Shown here piece after piece: positions 16,398 through 26,148 of a stretch of DNA of 64,000 nt (position 1 is the stretch's first letter; each line of letters starts with the position of its first letter). The notes beneath the pieces were generated by a model. The model saw only the letters and a list, made by a program, of their open reading frames with translations. It made no database searches and had not been told where the DNA came from. The stretch is from an uncultured Tateyamaria sp. Its GTDB lineage: Bacteria; Pseudomonadota; Alphaproteobacteria; Rhodobacterales; Rhodobacteraceae. The position numbers and the translations under genes are program-made. Where the stretch lies: NCBI RefSeq assembly GCF_947503415.1, contig NZ_CANNDS010000004.1:310001-374000 (forward strand), read 5' to 3'.

Positions 16398-19280
16398 ATG
16401 GCCGAGCAAAAGAATATCGAGGTGCGCGGCGCGCGCGAGCACAACCTCAAATCCATCGACGTGGATATCCCGCGCGACCAACTGGTTGTGATCACTGGGC
16501 TTTCGGGGTCGGGCAAGTCGAGCCTCGCCTTCGACACGATCTATGCCGAGGGGCAGCGCCGCTATGTGGAATCGCTGTCGGCCTATGCGCGCCAGTTCCT
16601 GGATATGATGCAGAAGCCGGATGTGGATCATATTTCCGGCCTGTCACCTGCGATTTCGATCGAACAGAAGACAACGTCGAAGAACCCCCGATCGACCGTT
16701 GGCACCGTGACCGAGATTTACGACTACATGCGGCTGCTTTTTGCCCGTGTTGGCACGCCGTACAGCCCTGCCACCGGCAAGCCCATCGAGGCGCAGCAGG
16801 TGCAGGACATGGTCGACCGCGTGATGACGATGGAGGAGGGGACGCGCGCCTATCTGCTTGCCCCCATCATCCGTGACCGCAAGGGCGAGTATCGCAAGGA
16901 ATTTCTGGAACTGCGCAAGCAGGGCTTCCAGCGGGTGAAGGTGGATGGGTCCTTCTATGAGCTGGACGAGCCGCCGACGCTGGACAAGAAGTTCCGCCAT
17001 GACATTGACGTCGTGGTGGACCGGATCGTGGTCCGCGAAGGGCTGGAAACGCGGCTGGCGGATTCGTTGCGCACGGCGTTGGACCTGGCAGACGGGATTG
17101 CCGTTCTGGAGACAGCGCCGAGTGAGGGTGAGCCTGAGCGTTACACATTCTCTGAGAAGTTTGCCTGTCCCGTCAGTGGCTTCACCATCCCCGAGATCGA
17201 GCCACGCCTGTTTTCGTTCAACGCACCGTTTGGCGCGTGTCCGACCTGTGACGGGTTGGGGCAGGAACTGTTTTTTGACGAGCGGCTGGTGGTGCCGGAT
17301 CAGACGTTGAAGGTTTATGACGGGGCGCTGGCGCCGTGGCGGAAGGGGAAAAGCCCATATTTCCTGCAGACCATCGAGGCCATTGCCAAGCATTACGAGT
17401 TCGATGCGCAGACCAAGTGGAAGGATTTGCCCGCCCATGTGAAACAGGTGTTTCTGTATGGATCGGGCGATGAGGAGATCCCGTTCCGCTATGACGAAGG
17501 CGGGCGTGTCTATCAGGTGACACGCGTGTTCGAGGGCGTGATCCCGAACATGGAGCGCCGCTATCGCGAGACGGATTCGAACTGGATTCGCGAGGAGTTT
17601 GAGCGGTATCAGAACAACCGGCCTTGTGGCGATTGCGGTGGTTTCCGCCTGCGGCCCGAGGCGCTGGCGGTGAAGATTGGGCCGTCTGGTGATCCGGACC
17701 AGTTGCTGCATGTGGGGCAGGTGGTGGAGATGTCGATCCGCGAAGCCTATGCCTGGTGTCAGACCGTGCCAGACAACCTGTCGGACCAGAACAACGAGAT
17801 TGCGCGGGCGATCCTGAAAGAGATCCGCGAGCGGCTTGGGTTCCTGAATAATGTGGGACTTGAGTATCTTACGATGTCACGTTCAAGTGGTACATTGAGT
17901 GGAGGAGAGAGCCAGCGTATCCGTTTGGCCAGCCAGATTGGGTCGGGTCTGACCGGGGTTCTGTATGTACTGGATGAGCCGTCGATTGGCCTCCACCAGC
18001 GCGACAACGACCGGCTGCTTGGCACGCTCAAGAACCTGCGCGATCAGGGCAATACCGTCATTGTGGTTGAACATGACGAAGAGGCCATTCGTGAGGCAGA
18101 CTACGTCTTTGACATTGGGCCGGGTGCGGGTGTGCACGGGGGCGAGGTTGTTGCGCACGGCACGCCGGATGTGCTTGCCGCCAGTGGGTCGATCACCGGT
18201 GACTACCTGTCCGGCAAGCGCGAGATTGCGGTGCCGCTGGAGCGGCGCAAAGGCAAGAAGGGCAAGAAGAAAGTGACCGTGGTGAAGGCCACCGGGAACA
18301 ACCTGCAAAATGTGACCGTGGACTTCCCGTTGGGCAAGTTTGTCTGTGTGACGGGTGTGTCAGGCGGGGGCAAATCCACGCTGACGATTGAGACATTGTT
18401 CAAGACCGCGTCGATGCAGCTGAACGGGGCACGGCAGACGCCTGCGCCTTGCGAAACCATCAAGGGGCTCGAACATCTGGACAAGGTGATCGACATTGAT
18501 CAGCGGCCGATTGGCCGGACACCGCGGTCGAACCCGGCCACGTATACGGGCGCGTTTACGCCGATCCGCGACTGGTTTGCGGGGCTGCCGGAGGCGAAGG
18601 CGCGCGGCTACAAGCCGGGGCGGTTCAGCTTCAACGTGAAGGGCGGGCGGTGCGAGGCGTGTCAGGGTGACGGTGTCATCAAGATCGAGATGCACTTTCT
18701 GCCGGACGTGTATGTGGAATGTGAGACCTGTAAGGGTGCGCGCTACAACCGCGAAACGCTAGAGATCAAGTTCAAGGGCAAGTCCATTGCGGATGTGCTG
18801 GATATGACCGTCGAGGACGCGCAGAGGTTTTTCCAAGCTGTGCCGTCGATCCGCGAGAAGATGGATGCGCTGATGCGGGTTGGCCTTGGTTATATCAAGG
18901 TGGGCCAGCAGGCGACGACCTTGTCGGGGGGTGAGGCTCAACGCGTGAAGCTGTCCAAGGAACTGTCGAAGCGGTCGACGGGGCGGACGCTGTACATTCT
19001 GGACGAACCGACGACAGGTCTGCACTTTGAAGATGTGCGCAAGCTGTTGGAAGTGCTGCATGAATTGGTGGATCAGGGCAATTCGGTTGTCGTGATCGAA
19101 CACAATCTGGACGTGGTGAAGACCGCGGACCACATCATTGATATCGGTCCCGAAGGCGGGGATGGCGGTGGCAAGGTCGTGGCCACGGGCACGCCCGAAG
19201 AGGTGGCAGAGGTGTCTGGCAGCCATACGGGTCAGTATTTGAAGCCGATGCTGATGTCCCGCAAGGTCGCTGCGGAATAG
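16398..19280 (+). CDS. uvrA: Excinuclease ABC subunit A
   Basis: DNA-damage recognition ATPase of nucleotide excision repair, working with UvrB and UvrC. 960 aa with two ABC modules: Walker [10 protein letters not shown] near residue 35 and GVSGGGKST near 655, signature LSGGE twice. The second zinc finger (CEACQGDG ... CETCKGA) is intact. In the first, CPVSG replaces the usual CPxCG, so one cysteine is missing, while the partner CPTC is present. ATG 16398 gives the standard N-terminus MAEQKNIEV; an ATG 30 bases upstream is less likely. An upstream SOS box suggests LexA repression. The stop abuts the convergent GAF-EAL gene. Confidence 0.97.
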   Translation: MAEQKNIEVRGAREHNLKSIDVDIPRDQLVVITGLSGSGKSSLAFDTIYAEGQRRYVESLSAYARQFLDMMQKPDVDHISGLSPAISIEQKTTSKNPRSTVGTVTEIYDYMRLLFARVGTPYSPATGKPIEAQQVQDMVDRVMTMEEGTRAYLLAPIIRDRKGEYRKEFLELRKQGFQRVKVDGSFYELDEPPTLDKKFRHDIDVVVDRIVVREGLETRLADSLRTALDLADGIAVLETAPSEGEPERYTFSEKFACPVSGFTIPEIEPRLFSFNAPFGACPTCDGLGQELFFDERLVVPDQTLKVYDGALAPWRKGKSPYFLQTIEAIAKHYEFDAQTKWKDLPAHVKQVFLYGSGDEEIPFRYDEGGRVYQVTRVFEGVIPNMERRYRETDSNWIREEFERYQNNRPCGDCGGFRLRPEALAVKIGPSGDPDQLLHVGQVVEMSIREAYAWCQTVPDNLSDQNNEIARAILKEIRERLGFLNNVGLEYLTMSRSSGTLSGGESQRIRLASQIGSGLTGVLYVLDEPSIGLHQRDNDRLLGTLKNLRDQGNTVIVVEHDEEAIREADYVFDIGPGAGVHGGEVVAHGTPDVLAASGSITGDYLSGKREIAVPLERRKGKKGKKKVTVVKATGNNLQNVTVDFPLGKFVCVTGVSGGGKSTLTIETLFKTASMQLNGARQTPAPCETIKGLEHLDKVIDIDQRPIGRTPRSNPATYTGAFTPIRDWFAGLPEAKARGYKPGRFSFNVKGGRCEACQGDGVIKIEMHFLPDVYVECETCKGARYNRETLEIKFKGKSIADVLDMTVEDAQRFFQAVPSIREKMDALMRVGLGYIKVGQQATTLSGGEAQRVKLSKELSKRSTGRTLYILDEPTTGLHFEDVRKLLEVLHELVDQGNSVVVIEHNLDVVKTADHIIDIGPEGGDGGGKVVATGTPEEVAEVSGSHTGQYLKPMLMSRKVAAE

Positions 19281-20537
19281 TCAGGCGCGGTTTGCGTCCG
19301 AAGGGGATGCGAACCACGCGAGTGCTTCGGACAGATCAGCGGGTCGGCCCAGAAAATACCCCTGAGCGAGCGGCACACCGAGATCGGCGAGCGTCAAGAG
19401 TTCGTCGCCGGTCTCGATCCCTTCGGCAACGATGTCTGCACCGATTTCCTTTGCAAAGGATACCAGAGCGGCGCTAAGCGAGCGGCGTACAACATCCTGG
19501 TCGATGCGTTCAGTCAAAGAGATGTCGAGCTTGATGATGTCCGGCAGCAAACGCACAATTTGCTGCAACCCGGAATAACCTGCGCCCGCATCGTCAATCG
19601 CCAGACGCACACCGGTGAACCGCAGTTTTTTAAGGGCGTCGTCCAACGCGTCCTCGTCAGAGGCTCTGGTGTGTTCTGTTACTTCCAGCACCACACGTTC
19701 GGTCGGCCACCCGGCAAACACGTCCAGCAAGACACCCGAAGAAACCGTGTCAGGTGAGGCATTTACAGACAGGTAGACGGAAGCCGGCAGATGATCGAGG
19801 GCCTGCAACGCCCGCTTGATCACACAGACTTCCAGTTCGACCTGCATCCCCACGTCCTGCGCATCGTCAAACCACAGGTTTGGCGGGCGATAGGGGGTGG
19901 GGCGAAAGCGGCACAATGCTTCAAACCCCTTGGGCATCTTTTGCTGTGCGTCCATGATCGGTTGATAGACGACGTCGAAATCCTGCGTTTCCAGCATGCG
20001 CGTGATCTGTGCCCGTTGCTTGGCTTGCACTGTCTCAAAGCTGAGGCGGCTGTTGACCTGCTCAGCCGAAATGGCAGCAAAGGCGCGCATCACGTCGAGA
20101 TCGCGCGTGTTCAAATCGGCCCGCGCCGAGCGGCTGAGACAGCAGAACATGCCATAGACCGATCCGTCGCGTCGGTGGATTGGAATGCTGGCATGCGCTT
20201 TGATCGGGATAGCGTTTGTGAGCGGAATGTCCTGACACAGGGCAATGTCGCCCGTGTCCGGGATCAACTCGGGCAGGCGCCCGGCGAGGATATGGCGGCA
20301 GTACACCGCGTCCAGTGGCATACTGTCACCGACCGACACCATGTCTTCCAATCCCGGAGCACTGACGGCCCGAAACACCAGATCATCGCCAATGAATTCG
20401 GACAGATAGCCGACCTCCATCCCAAGATGGCCGCGCACGAAATCAAGAGCGGTGTTGATCGTCTCATCCGTGGTCATGCCGCGGGTCATGGTTTCGCCCA
20501 TCAGGCGAGCGGCTGTTGCGCTGGCTTCGCTGTCCAT
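19281..20537 (-). CDS. GAF-EAL domain cyclic-di-GMP phosphodiesterase
   Basis: 418 aa cytosolic protein. Residues about 20-165 form a GAF-like sensor module (LGMEVGYLSEFIGDDLVFRAV ... SIPIHRRDGSVYGMFCCLS); residues about 180-410 an EAL domain that hydrolyses c-di-GMP. All catalytic positions look intact: E in GFEALCRF, N in LSVNAS, E in VLEVTEHT, DD in AIDDAGAGYSG, K in IIKLDIS, E in AEGIET and Q in AQGYFLGRP. There is no GGDEF and no membrane segment. The stop codon directly abuts the uvrA stop, with no terminator between. Confidence 0.9.
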   Translation of the reverse strand: MDSEASATAARLMGETMTRGMTTDETINTALDFVRGHLGMEVGYLSEFIGDDLVFRAVSAPGLEDMVSVGDSMPLDAVYCRHILAGRLPELIPDTGDIALCQDIPLTNAIPIKAHASIPIHRRDGSVYGMFCCLSRSARADLNTRDLDVMRAFAAISAEQVNSRLSFETVQAKQRAQITRMLETQDFDVVYQPIMDAQQKMPKGFEALCRFRPTPYRPPNLWFDDAQDVGMQVELEVCVIKRALQALDHLPASVYLSVNASPDTVSSGVLLDVFAGWPTERVVLEVTEHTRASDEDALDDALKKLRFTGVRLAIDDAGAGYSGLQQIVRLLPDIIKLDISLTERIDQDVVRRSLSAALVSFAKEIGADIVAEGIETGDELLTLADLGVPLAQGYFLGRPADLSEALAWFASPSDANRA

Positions 20538-20630
20538 CCGAGTCCCTCAGTCACTGCGTAAGCAACACGATGGACCGAAACGATTAATGAAATGCCTGCT
20601 TTGGGTCGGCGAAAGCCCCTAAGACTTGAA

Positions 20631-22544
20631 TCAAGTCCGACCGCGCGTGGCAAACCGGGGCAACATCGCACTGAAATCCTTGCCACGCCCGCCTTCGTCT
20701 TCGACAAATTGCCGGTACAGCTCCAACGCACGTGCACCCATGGGCGTGTCCGCATCCACAGCCTCAGCCGCCTGTTGGCTGAGCCCCAGATCCTTGAGCA
20801 TCAATTCAGCCGCGAACCCGGGTGTGTATTCATTGTCAGCGGGGCTTTGAGGTCCAACGCCCGGGGCAGGGCAGTACGCGTTCATGGTCCAGGAATACCC
20901 CGAAGACGTGCTGACCACATCGAACATCTTTTGCCGGTCCAGTCCCAGTTTGTCAGCCAGCGCGAACGCCTCGCAGGTGGCGATCATGGTGGCGCCAAGG
21001 ATCATGTTGTTGCAGATCTTGGCGGCTTGTCCCGCACCAGCGTCACCGCAATGCACCGCCTTTTGCCCCATGATGTCAAAGAGCGGTTTAGCCGCCTCAA
21101 AAGCCGCTGTGCTGCCACCGGCCATGAAGGTCAACGTCCCGCCCGAAGCACCGCCGATGCCGCCAGAGACAGGTGCGTCCACGCATCCCAGACCTGCTGC
21201 ATCAGCTTGTTCCGCAACAGCGCGCGCGCTTTCCACATCCACGGTCGAGCAATCGATCAACGTGGCCCCCGATTTCATTGCCGGGATCACGTCACCCGCA
21301 ACAGCGCGCAGGATGTCGCCATTGGGCAGCATGGTGATCACGATATCCTTGCCCGCTGCAGCGTCTGCCGCGGTGTCTGCATTGGTGACACCTTCGGCAG
21401 TGGTGCCCGCCACATCGAAACCCGTCACCTCGTGGCCAGCCTTGGCGAGGTTTGCGGCCATGGGCGCGCCCATGTTGCCGAGCCCGATAAATCCGATCTT
21501 CATGCCTGATCCTCCCAACTTCAGTGCCATTTCTCCAAGCGGCATCAGCATCTTGCTGACAGCCGTCGCGGGCACATCCTGATCTGCATATTTCCATTTC
21601 GGCGTGCGATCCTTGTCTATGATCGCGGCGCGGATGCCCTCAAGGAAATCGCCATGCTCCATCGCGCGGGCGGTGAAGCAGTATTCGAGGTCCAGCGCTT
21701 TTTCCAGCGTCAGGGAGGGACCACGCAGACGGTGCAGCGTTTCAATTGCGCAGGCCATCGAAAGCGGGCTGTTGCGTCCCATCCGTTTCAGCGTGTCGCG
21801 GGCAAAGTCGCTGTCTTCGGCGCGCAATGTTGTCAGAATGTCGGACAGGGATGCGCCGTGAAAATGTCTGTCGATGTCCGGCAGTGCCGTCTGGAGCGGA
21901 CCAGGCGCGGGTTGTGTGGCCGAGGCCGCAATGCAGGACGTGTCGCCAGTGGCTTCCAGCGTGGCAATCAGGGCGGGCCAGTGCGCTTCGATCACATAGT
22001 GGTCCGCAAAGCCTGCAAATATCGCGTCACCTGCATTCATGCGTGCCGCCGTCGTGCCCAGATATTCGCCCATTCGTCCGGGGGCGAGGGCGAGCATAAG
22101 CGAGCCGCCGACATCCGGCACCAGCCCGATGCCGCATTCTGGCATTGCGATCTGGCTGCTGTCGCCGACGACCCGGTGCGAGCCGTGGCAGCCGATGCCA
22201 ACCCCGCCGCCCATGGTGAAGCCTTGCAGGAAGCTGACAACGGGTTTGGGGTAGTGAAAGATCTTGTGGTTCAGGCGGTATTCGTCGGCCCAGAATTTCT
22301 GGCCGTAAGCGTAGTCGCCTTTGGTGCCCGTCTTGTAGAGTTCCGCGATGTCGCCGCCCGAGCAGAAGGCACGGTCGCCTTCCGCGTCGATCACGACGAC
22401 TTTGACCGTGTCATCTGTCGCCCAGCCATCCAGCGCATCTTCGATCGCCAGACACATCTCGTAGGTCATGGCATTCAGCGCGTGCGGACGCTGTAAGGTG
22501 ATCCGACCGGCCTGGCCCACGATACGGATGGAGATATCAGTCAT
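20631..22544 (-). CDS. Fused 3-hydroxyisobutyryl-CoA hydrolase / 3-hydroxyisobutyrate dehydrogenase
   Basis: One uninterrupted 637-codon frame covers two consecutive valine-degradation enzymes. Residues 1 to about 347 (22544-21504) are a crotonase-fold hydrolase: FCSGGDIAELY, the oxyanion segment GFTMGGGVGIGCHG, and MPECGIGLVPDVGG with the HIBCH Glu and Asp. From codon 348 (ATG 21503-20631, 290 aa) it is MmsB: GFIGLGNMGAPMA Rossmann motif, GGIGGASGGTLTFMAGG, catalytic Lys in AAKICNNM. No stop separates them, but a GGAGGA site lies 6 bases before the internal ATG, so separate mmsB translation is also possible. A single indel that joined two genes cannot be excluded. The start overlaps ridA by 4 bases. 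Confidence 0.88.
   Translation of the reverse strand: MTDISIRIVGQAGRITLQRPHALNAMTYEMCLAIEDALDGWATDDTVKVVVIDAEGDRAFCSGGDIAELYKTGTKGDYAYGQKFWADEYRLNHKIFHYPKPVVSFLQGFTMGGGVGIGCHGSHRVVGDSSQIAMPECGIGLVPDVGGSLMLALAPGRMGEYLGTTAARMNAGDAIFAGFADHYVIEAHWPALIATLEATGDTSCIAASATQPAPGPLQTALPDIDRHFHGASLSDILTTLRAEDSDFARDTLKRMGRNSPLSMACAIETLHRLRGPSLTLEKALDLEYCFTARAMEHGDFLEGIRAAIIDKDRTPKWKYADQDVPATAVSKMLMPLGEMALKLGGSGMKIGFIGLGNMGAPMAANLAKAGHEVTGFDVAGTTAEGVTNADTAADAAAGKDIVITMLPNGDILRAVAGDVIPAMKSGATLIDCSTVDVESARAVAEQADAAGLGCVDAPVSGGIGGASGGTLTFMAGGSTAAFEAAKPLFDIMGQKAVHCGDAGAGQAAKICNNMILGATMIATCEAFALADKLGLDRQKMFDVVSTSSGYSWTMNAYCPAPGVGPQSPADNEYTPGFAAELMLKDLGLSQQAAEAVDADTPMGARALELYRQFVEDEGGRGKDFSAMLPRFATRGRT
21501..21515 (-). 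promoter_or_regulatory. mmsB: Internal ribosome site and ATG for mmsB
   Basis: GGAGGA (21515-21510), a 6-base spacer and ATG (21503-21501) precede the MmsB portion of the fused frame. This is a full Shine-Dalgarno in mid-gene and suggests that the dehydrogenase (20631-21503, 290 aa) can be made on its own. Confidence 0.7.
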
Positions 22545-22891
22545 GGCAGTGCCGCCGTGCAGATGATTTCAATGTCATAGCCGTCCCCTGCGATCTGAAC
22601 TTCGCCACAGGATCGGGCAGGGGCGGTGCCCGGTGGTATCCAGGCGTCCCAAATCCGGTTAACCGCATCATAGTCGGCGATGGATGACAGCCAGATGGTC
22701 ACCGTCAGCAGACGTGTTTTGTCCGATCCGACGGTGTTCAGATGTTGGCTGATCTTGGCGAGTGCGCCCTGCGTCTGCTCGTCGATGCTTGCGAATGGCT
22801 TGCCGCATTGTCCGGCAAGATACACAGTTTCACCGTGAACGACGGCTTGGCTCATGCGAGGACCAACATCGAAGCGTTTCAGATGGGTCAT
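22541..22891 (-). CDS. RidA/YjgF family protein (enamine/imine deaminase family)
   Basis: 116 aa, normal for the family, with GETVYLAGQCGKP, LLTVTIWLSSIADYDAVNRIWDAW and APARSCGEVQ, which carries the conserved Arg. RidA proteins hydrolyse reactive enamine/imine intermediates from PLP enzymes and are often placed in amino-acid catabolic operons. Here it overlaps the acyl-CoA dehydrogenase stop and the hydrolase start by 4 bases each (ATGA), so it is tightly coupled inside the valine block. Its exact substrate there is not shown. ATG 22891 is the family-like start; the frame is open further upstream inside the neighbour. Confidence 0.88.
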   Translation of the reverse strand: MTHLKRFDVGPRMSQAVVHGETVYLAGQCGKPFASIDEQTQGALAKISQHLNTVGSDKTRLLTVTIWLSSIADYDAVNRIWDAWIPPGTAPARSCGEVQIAGDGYDIEIICTAALP

Positions 22892-24030
22892 CGGTTCTTG
22901 AGCATGTCGCGCGCCACGATGACCCGCATGATTTCGTTTGTCCCTTCGAGGATCTGGTGCACGCGCAAGTCGCGCACCAGCTTTTCGATGCCGTAGTCCG
23001 CCAGATAGCCGTAGCCGCCGTGCAATTGCAGGCACTGATCGACAACCTTTGAGCCTGCGTCGGTCACGAACTTCTTCGCCATGGCGCAGAACTTGGTTGC
23101 ATCCGCCGCGCCGTTGTCCAGCTTCCAGGCCGCCTGGCGAAGGAAGGTGCGGGCGGCTTGCAACTCGATCTCCATATCGGCGAGGCGGAATTGCAGGCCC
23201 TGGAACTGGTCGATGGGTTGGCCGAAGGCCTTGCGTTCGCCCATATAGGCGAGCGTCAGGTTCAGAGCGGTTTGGGCCGCACCGAGTGAACAGGCGGCGA
23301 TGTTGAGGCGGCCGCCATCAAGACCCATCATGGCGTATTTGAACCCCTGACCCTCTTCACCAACCAGATTGCCGCCGGAAATCTTGCAATTGTCGAATTG
23401 AACCTGTGCGGTGGGTTGGCTGCGCCAGCCCATCTTGTCTTCCAAACCGCCGAAGGACAGCCCGTCTGTGCCGTCCTCGACATAGACGGTGGACACGCCC
23501 TTGGGGCCGTCTTCGCCCGTGCGGACCATGCAGACATAGGCGTCGGAATACCCGCCGCCAGAGATGAATGCCTTGGTCCCGTTCAGGGTGTAGCCTTCGT
23601 TCGTGCGCTCGGCGCGGGTGCGCAGGGCGGCCGCGTCCGAGCCGGAGCCCGGTTCTGTGAGGCAATAGCTGAGCACGGTGTTCATGCTCAGCACGTCCGG
23701 CATCACACGCGCCTTCAGCGCATCATCCGCAAAGGTGTCGAGCATCTTGGCGCACATGTTGTGGATCGACAGAAAGGCCGCGACGGAGGGGCAGGCCATG
23801 CTGAGCGCTTCGAAGACCAGCGTTGCGTCGAGCCGCGACAGACCTGCGCCGCCCGCATCTTCGGAGACATAGAGTGAGGCAAAGCCCAACTCGCCCACTT
23901 TGGGCCAAAGATCCTTGGGGATGGTGCCTGCGGCTTCCCAGTCGCGGGCGTGGGGCGCAATCTCGGATTGGCCAAAGGCGTGGGCCATGTCGAAAATTGC
24001 GGTTTGTTCCTCGGTCAGTGCGAAGTCCAT
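22888..24030 (-). CDS. Acyl-CoA dehydrogenase, probably isobutyryl-CoA dehydrogenase
   Basis: FAD enzyme of 380 aa that introduces a 2,3-double bond into short acyl-CoA. Typical motifs are YCLTEPGSGSDAAALRTRAE near residue 128 (FAD/substrate), KAFISGGGYSDAYV, and the C-terminal QLHGGYGYLADYGIEKLVRD with the base Glu in EGTNEIMR. The assignment to isobutyryl-CoA rests on context: downstream come the hydrolase/dehydrogenase of the valine route, upstream mmsA. No methacrylyl-CoA hydratase is seen here, so that step must be encoded elsewhere or by a broad enzyme. Confidence 0.9.
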   Translation of the reverse strand: MDFALTEEQTAIFDMAHAFGQSEIAPHARDWEAAGTIPKDLWPKVGELGFASLYVSEDAGGAGLSRLDATLVFEALSMACPSVAAFLSIHNMCAKMLDTFADDALKARVMPDVLSMNTVLSYCLTEPGSGSDAAALRTRAERTNEGYTLNGTKAFISGGGYSDAYVCMVRTGEDGPKGVSTVYVEDGTDGLSFGGLEDKMGWRSQPTAQVQFDNCKISGGNLVGEEGQGFKYAMMGLDGGRLNIAACSLGAAQTALNLTLAYMGERKAFGQPIDQFQGLQFRLADMEIELQAARTFLRQAAWKLDNGAADATKFCAMAKKFVTDAGSKVVDQCLQLHGGYGYLADYGIEKLVRDLRVHQILEGTNEIMRVIVARDMLKNR

Positions 24031-24091
24031 GCTGCCTCCCCTTGCGCGATGGCTTGAATTGAACGCACGTTAAATTCCGATGTTTGCAGGA

Positions 24092-24526
24092 CTATTGCAA
24101 GGCCTGCCCGCCAACCGGTGGCATAAGCATATCAACGGAGCTTTCGGGCTGGCCCAGCAGCGTCAACGCTTCGGATTCGGAGTTTTGGACCATCGGCACA
24201 ACTGCATCCACGTCGTCCCATGACTTGATGAACAGGGCGCTGAGTTCCTGACTGATCTGGGTTGGCGCAATGTAGACGACAAGCGATTGGGTGCCGGAAC
24301 TTGCGAACCGGCCGGCCTTTTTCGCCTGCATCAGCATGAACCGCACATAGTCTCTTTCGTAGTCAGTGATTGCACTGAAATCGATCAGTTGCTTTTGTCC
24401 CGGCGCATAGTGCGGGTGCGCCACATATGTCCGGGTGGCGCCCATCGTGTCGTCGATTGTGACGAACCCTGAATACCGGACCACGACCAAACCGCGGTCC
24501 GGGAAGATGCGAAAACGTATCGGCAT
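24092..24526 (-). CDS. Hypothetical protein in the valine operon
   Basis: 144 aa, not assigned to a named family. It is soluble, without a signal peptide, and its pattern (FRIFPDRGLVVVRYSGFVTIDD, then QKQLIDFSAITDYERDYVRFM) resembles the STAS/SpoIIAA-like proteins common in marine alphaproteobacteria, with alternating beta strands and helices. It starts one base after the mmsA stop and is followed after 61 bases by the acyl-CoA dehydrogenase, so it is co-transcribed with branched-chain degradation. A link to that pathway is only by position. Confidence 0.75.
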   Translation of the reverse strand: MPIRFRIFPDRGLVVVRYSGFVTIDDTMGATRTYVAHPHYAPGQKQLIDFSAITDYERDYVRFMLMQAKKAGRFASSGTQSLVVYIAPTQISQELSALFIKSWDDVDAVVPMVQNSESEALTLLGQPESSVDMLMPPVGGQALQ

Positions 24527-24527
24527 G

Positions 24528-26027
24528 TTATTCCATAACGGGAATCGAGAATTCTCCGCCTTCCTTTATTCCAGACGGCCACCGTGCCGTCACTGTCTTC
24601 GTACGCGTATAGAACTTAAATGCGTCAGGACCGTGTTGATTTAGGTCACCAAATACGGATTTTTTCCAGCCCCCAAATGTATGATACGCCAATGGAACAG
24701 GGATAGGCACGTTGATTCCGACCATGCCGATGTTGATGCGGTTCGCAAAGTCGCGCGCGGTGTCGCCGTCGCGGGTGAAGATGGCGGTGCCATTGCCGTA
24801 TTCATGGTCCATGGCAAGGCCGATCGCTTCTTCATAGGTCTGCGCCCGTACGGTGGTCAGGACGGGTCCAAAGATTTCCTGCGTATAAATGTCCATATCC
24901 TTGGTGGCGCGATCAAAGAGGTGAGGGCCTACAAAAAAGCCGTCTTCATAGCCCTGCAATTTGAAATCACGTCCGTCGACCACCAACTCAGCGCCTTGGT
25001 CGATTCCGGTCTGCACCAGCCGCTCGATATTGGCCTTGGCCGCGCCGGTCACAACGGGACCATAGTCCACGTCATTGCCAGACGTGTATGGTCCCACTTT
25101 CAGCTTTTCGATGCGCGGCACCAGCTTTTCGATCAGCCGGTCTGCGGTTTCATCACCCACGGGCACCGCAACCGAGATCGCCATGCAGCGTTCGCCCGCA
25201 GCCCCATAGCCGGCACCGACCAGCGCGTCGGCCGCCTGATCCATGTCCGCATCGGGCATGACGATCATATGGTTCTTGGCCCCGCCAAAGCACTGCACAC
25301 GTTTGCCGTTGGCGCAGCCGGTGGCATAGATGTATTCGGCAATCGGGGTCGAGCCGACAAAGCCGATGGACTGGATCACGTCGTTGTGCAGGATGGCATC
25401 CACGGCTTCCTTGTCACCGTTCACGACCTGCAGAATGCCCTTGGGCAGGCCTGCCTCTTCGATCAGCTCGGCCAGCATCAAAGGCACCGACGGATCACGC
25501 TCCGACGGTTTGAGGATGAAGGCATTGCCGCACGCAATGGCGGGCGCGAACATCCACATCGGGATCATGGCAGGGAAGTTGAAAGGTGTGATACCAGCCG
25601 TGACGCCAAGCGCCTGCCGCATGGAATACATGTCGATGCCGGGGCCCGCGCTGTCGGTGTATTCACCTTTCAACAGGTGGGGCGCGCCGATGCAGTATTC
25701 CACGACCTCAAGGCCGCGCTGCACGTCACCAGCGGCATCCGGCAGCGTCTTGCCGTGTTCACGGCTGAGCGCTTCGGCAAGCTTGTCCATGTCGCGGTTC
25801 AGCAGGTCCACGAATTTCATCAGCACACGCGCGCGGCGCTGCGGATTGGTGGCAGCCCAGGCCGGTTGTGCTTTGGCCGCTATGTCCACCGCATGCGCGA
25901 TCTCATCCGTCGAGGCGAGGGGGGCCTTGGCCTGTACTTCGCCCGTGGCGGGGTTCATGACATCGGCGAAACGGCCGGACGTGCCTTTGACGTGAGCGCC
26001 ATTGATGTAGTGGGTGAGTTCTTGCAT
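24528..26027 (-). CDS. mmsA: Methylmalonate-semialdehyde dehydrogenase (CoA-acylating)
   Basis: Converts (methyl)malonate semialdehyde plus CoA and NAD+ to propionyl- or acetyl-CoA and CO2, the last valine step. 499 aa from ATG 26027, which has a GGAGG site upstream. Diagnostic stretches are ITPFNFPAMIPMWMFAPAIACGN near residue 145, VQCFGGAKNHMIVMPDADMDQ near 255, and the catalytic Cys in GERCMAISVAVPVG. The frame is open 73 codons further upstream, but that would run into the divergent LysR gene. It heads the valine block, followed one base later by an unknown gene. Confidence 0.95.
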   Translation of the reverse strand: MQELTHYINGAHVKGTSGRFADVMNPATGEVQAKAPLASTDEIAHAVDIAAKAQPAWAATNPQRRARVLMKFVDLLNRDMDKLAEALSREHGKTLPDAAGDVQRGLEVVEYCIGAPHLLKGEYTDSAGPGIDMYSMRQALGVTAGITPFNFPAMIPMWMFAPAIACGNAFILKPSERDPSVPLMLAELIEEAGLPKGILQVVNGDKEAVDAILHNDVIQSIGFVGSTPIAEYIYATGCANGKRVQCFGGAKNHMIVMPDADMDQAADALVGAGYGAAGERCMAISVAVPVGDETADRLIEKLVPRIEKLKVGPYTSGNDVDYGPVVTGAAKANIERLVQTGIDQGAELVVDGRDFKLQGYEDGFFVGPHLFDRATKDMDIYTQEIFGPVLTTVRAQTYEEAIGLAMDHEYGNGTAIFTRDGDTARDFANRINIGMVGINVPIPVPLAYHTFGGWKKSVFGDLNQHGPDAFKFYTRTKTVTARWPSGIKEGGEFSIPVME

Positions 26028-26148
26028 GGGAATCCTCCGGGGCATGAGCCGTGTTTTGATTTGCGCGCAGGATAGTCTTGCAAAATAGCCGGTAAAAGAG
26101 GCAAGTGGACAAAACCGTTCTGCATTTTTGCATGATGAGGGGCCGTAG
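26028..26148. promoter_or_regulatory. Divergent promoter region, mmsA / lysR
   Basis: 121 bases between divergent starts. It holds TTTTG...CAAAA inverted elements (26055-26089) and an inverted TGCATTTTTGCA at 26121-26132 close to the regulator's start. These suit a LysR-type site, but no exact T-N11-A pair can be assigned. Confidence 0.45.
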
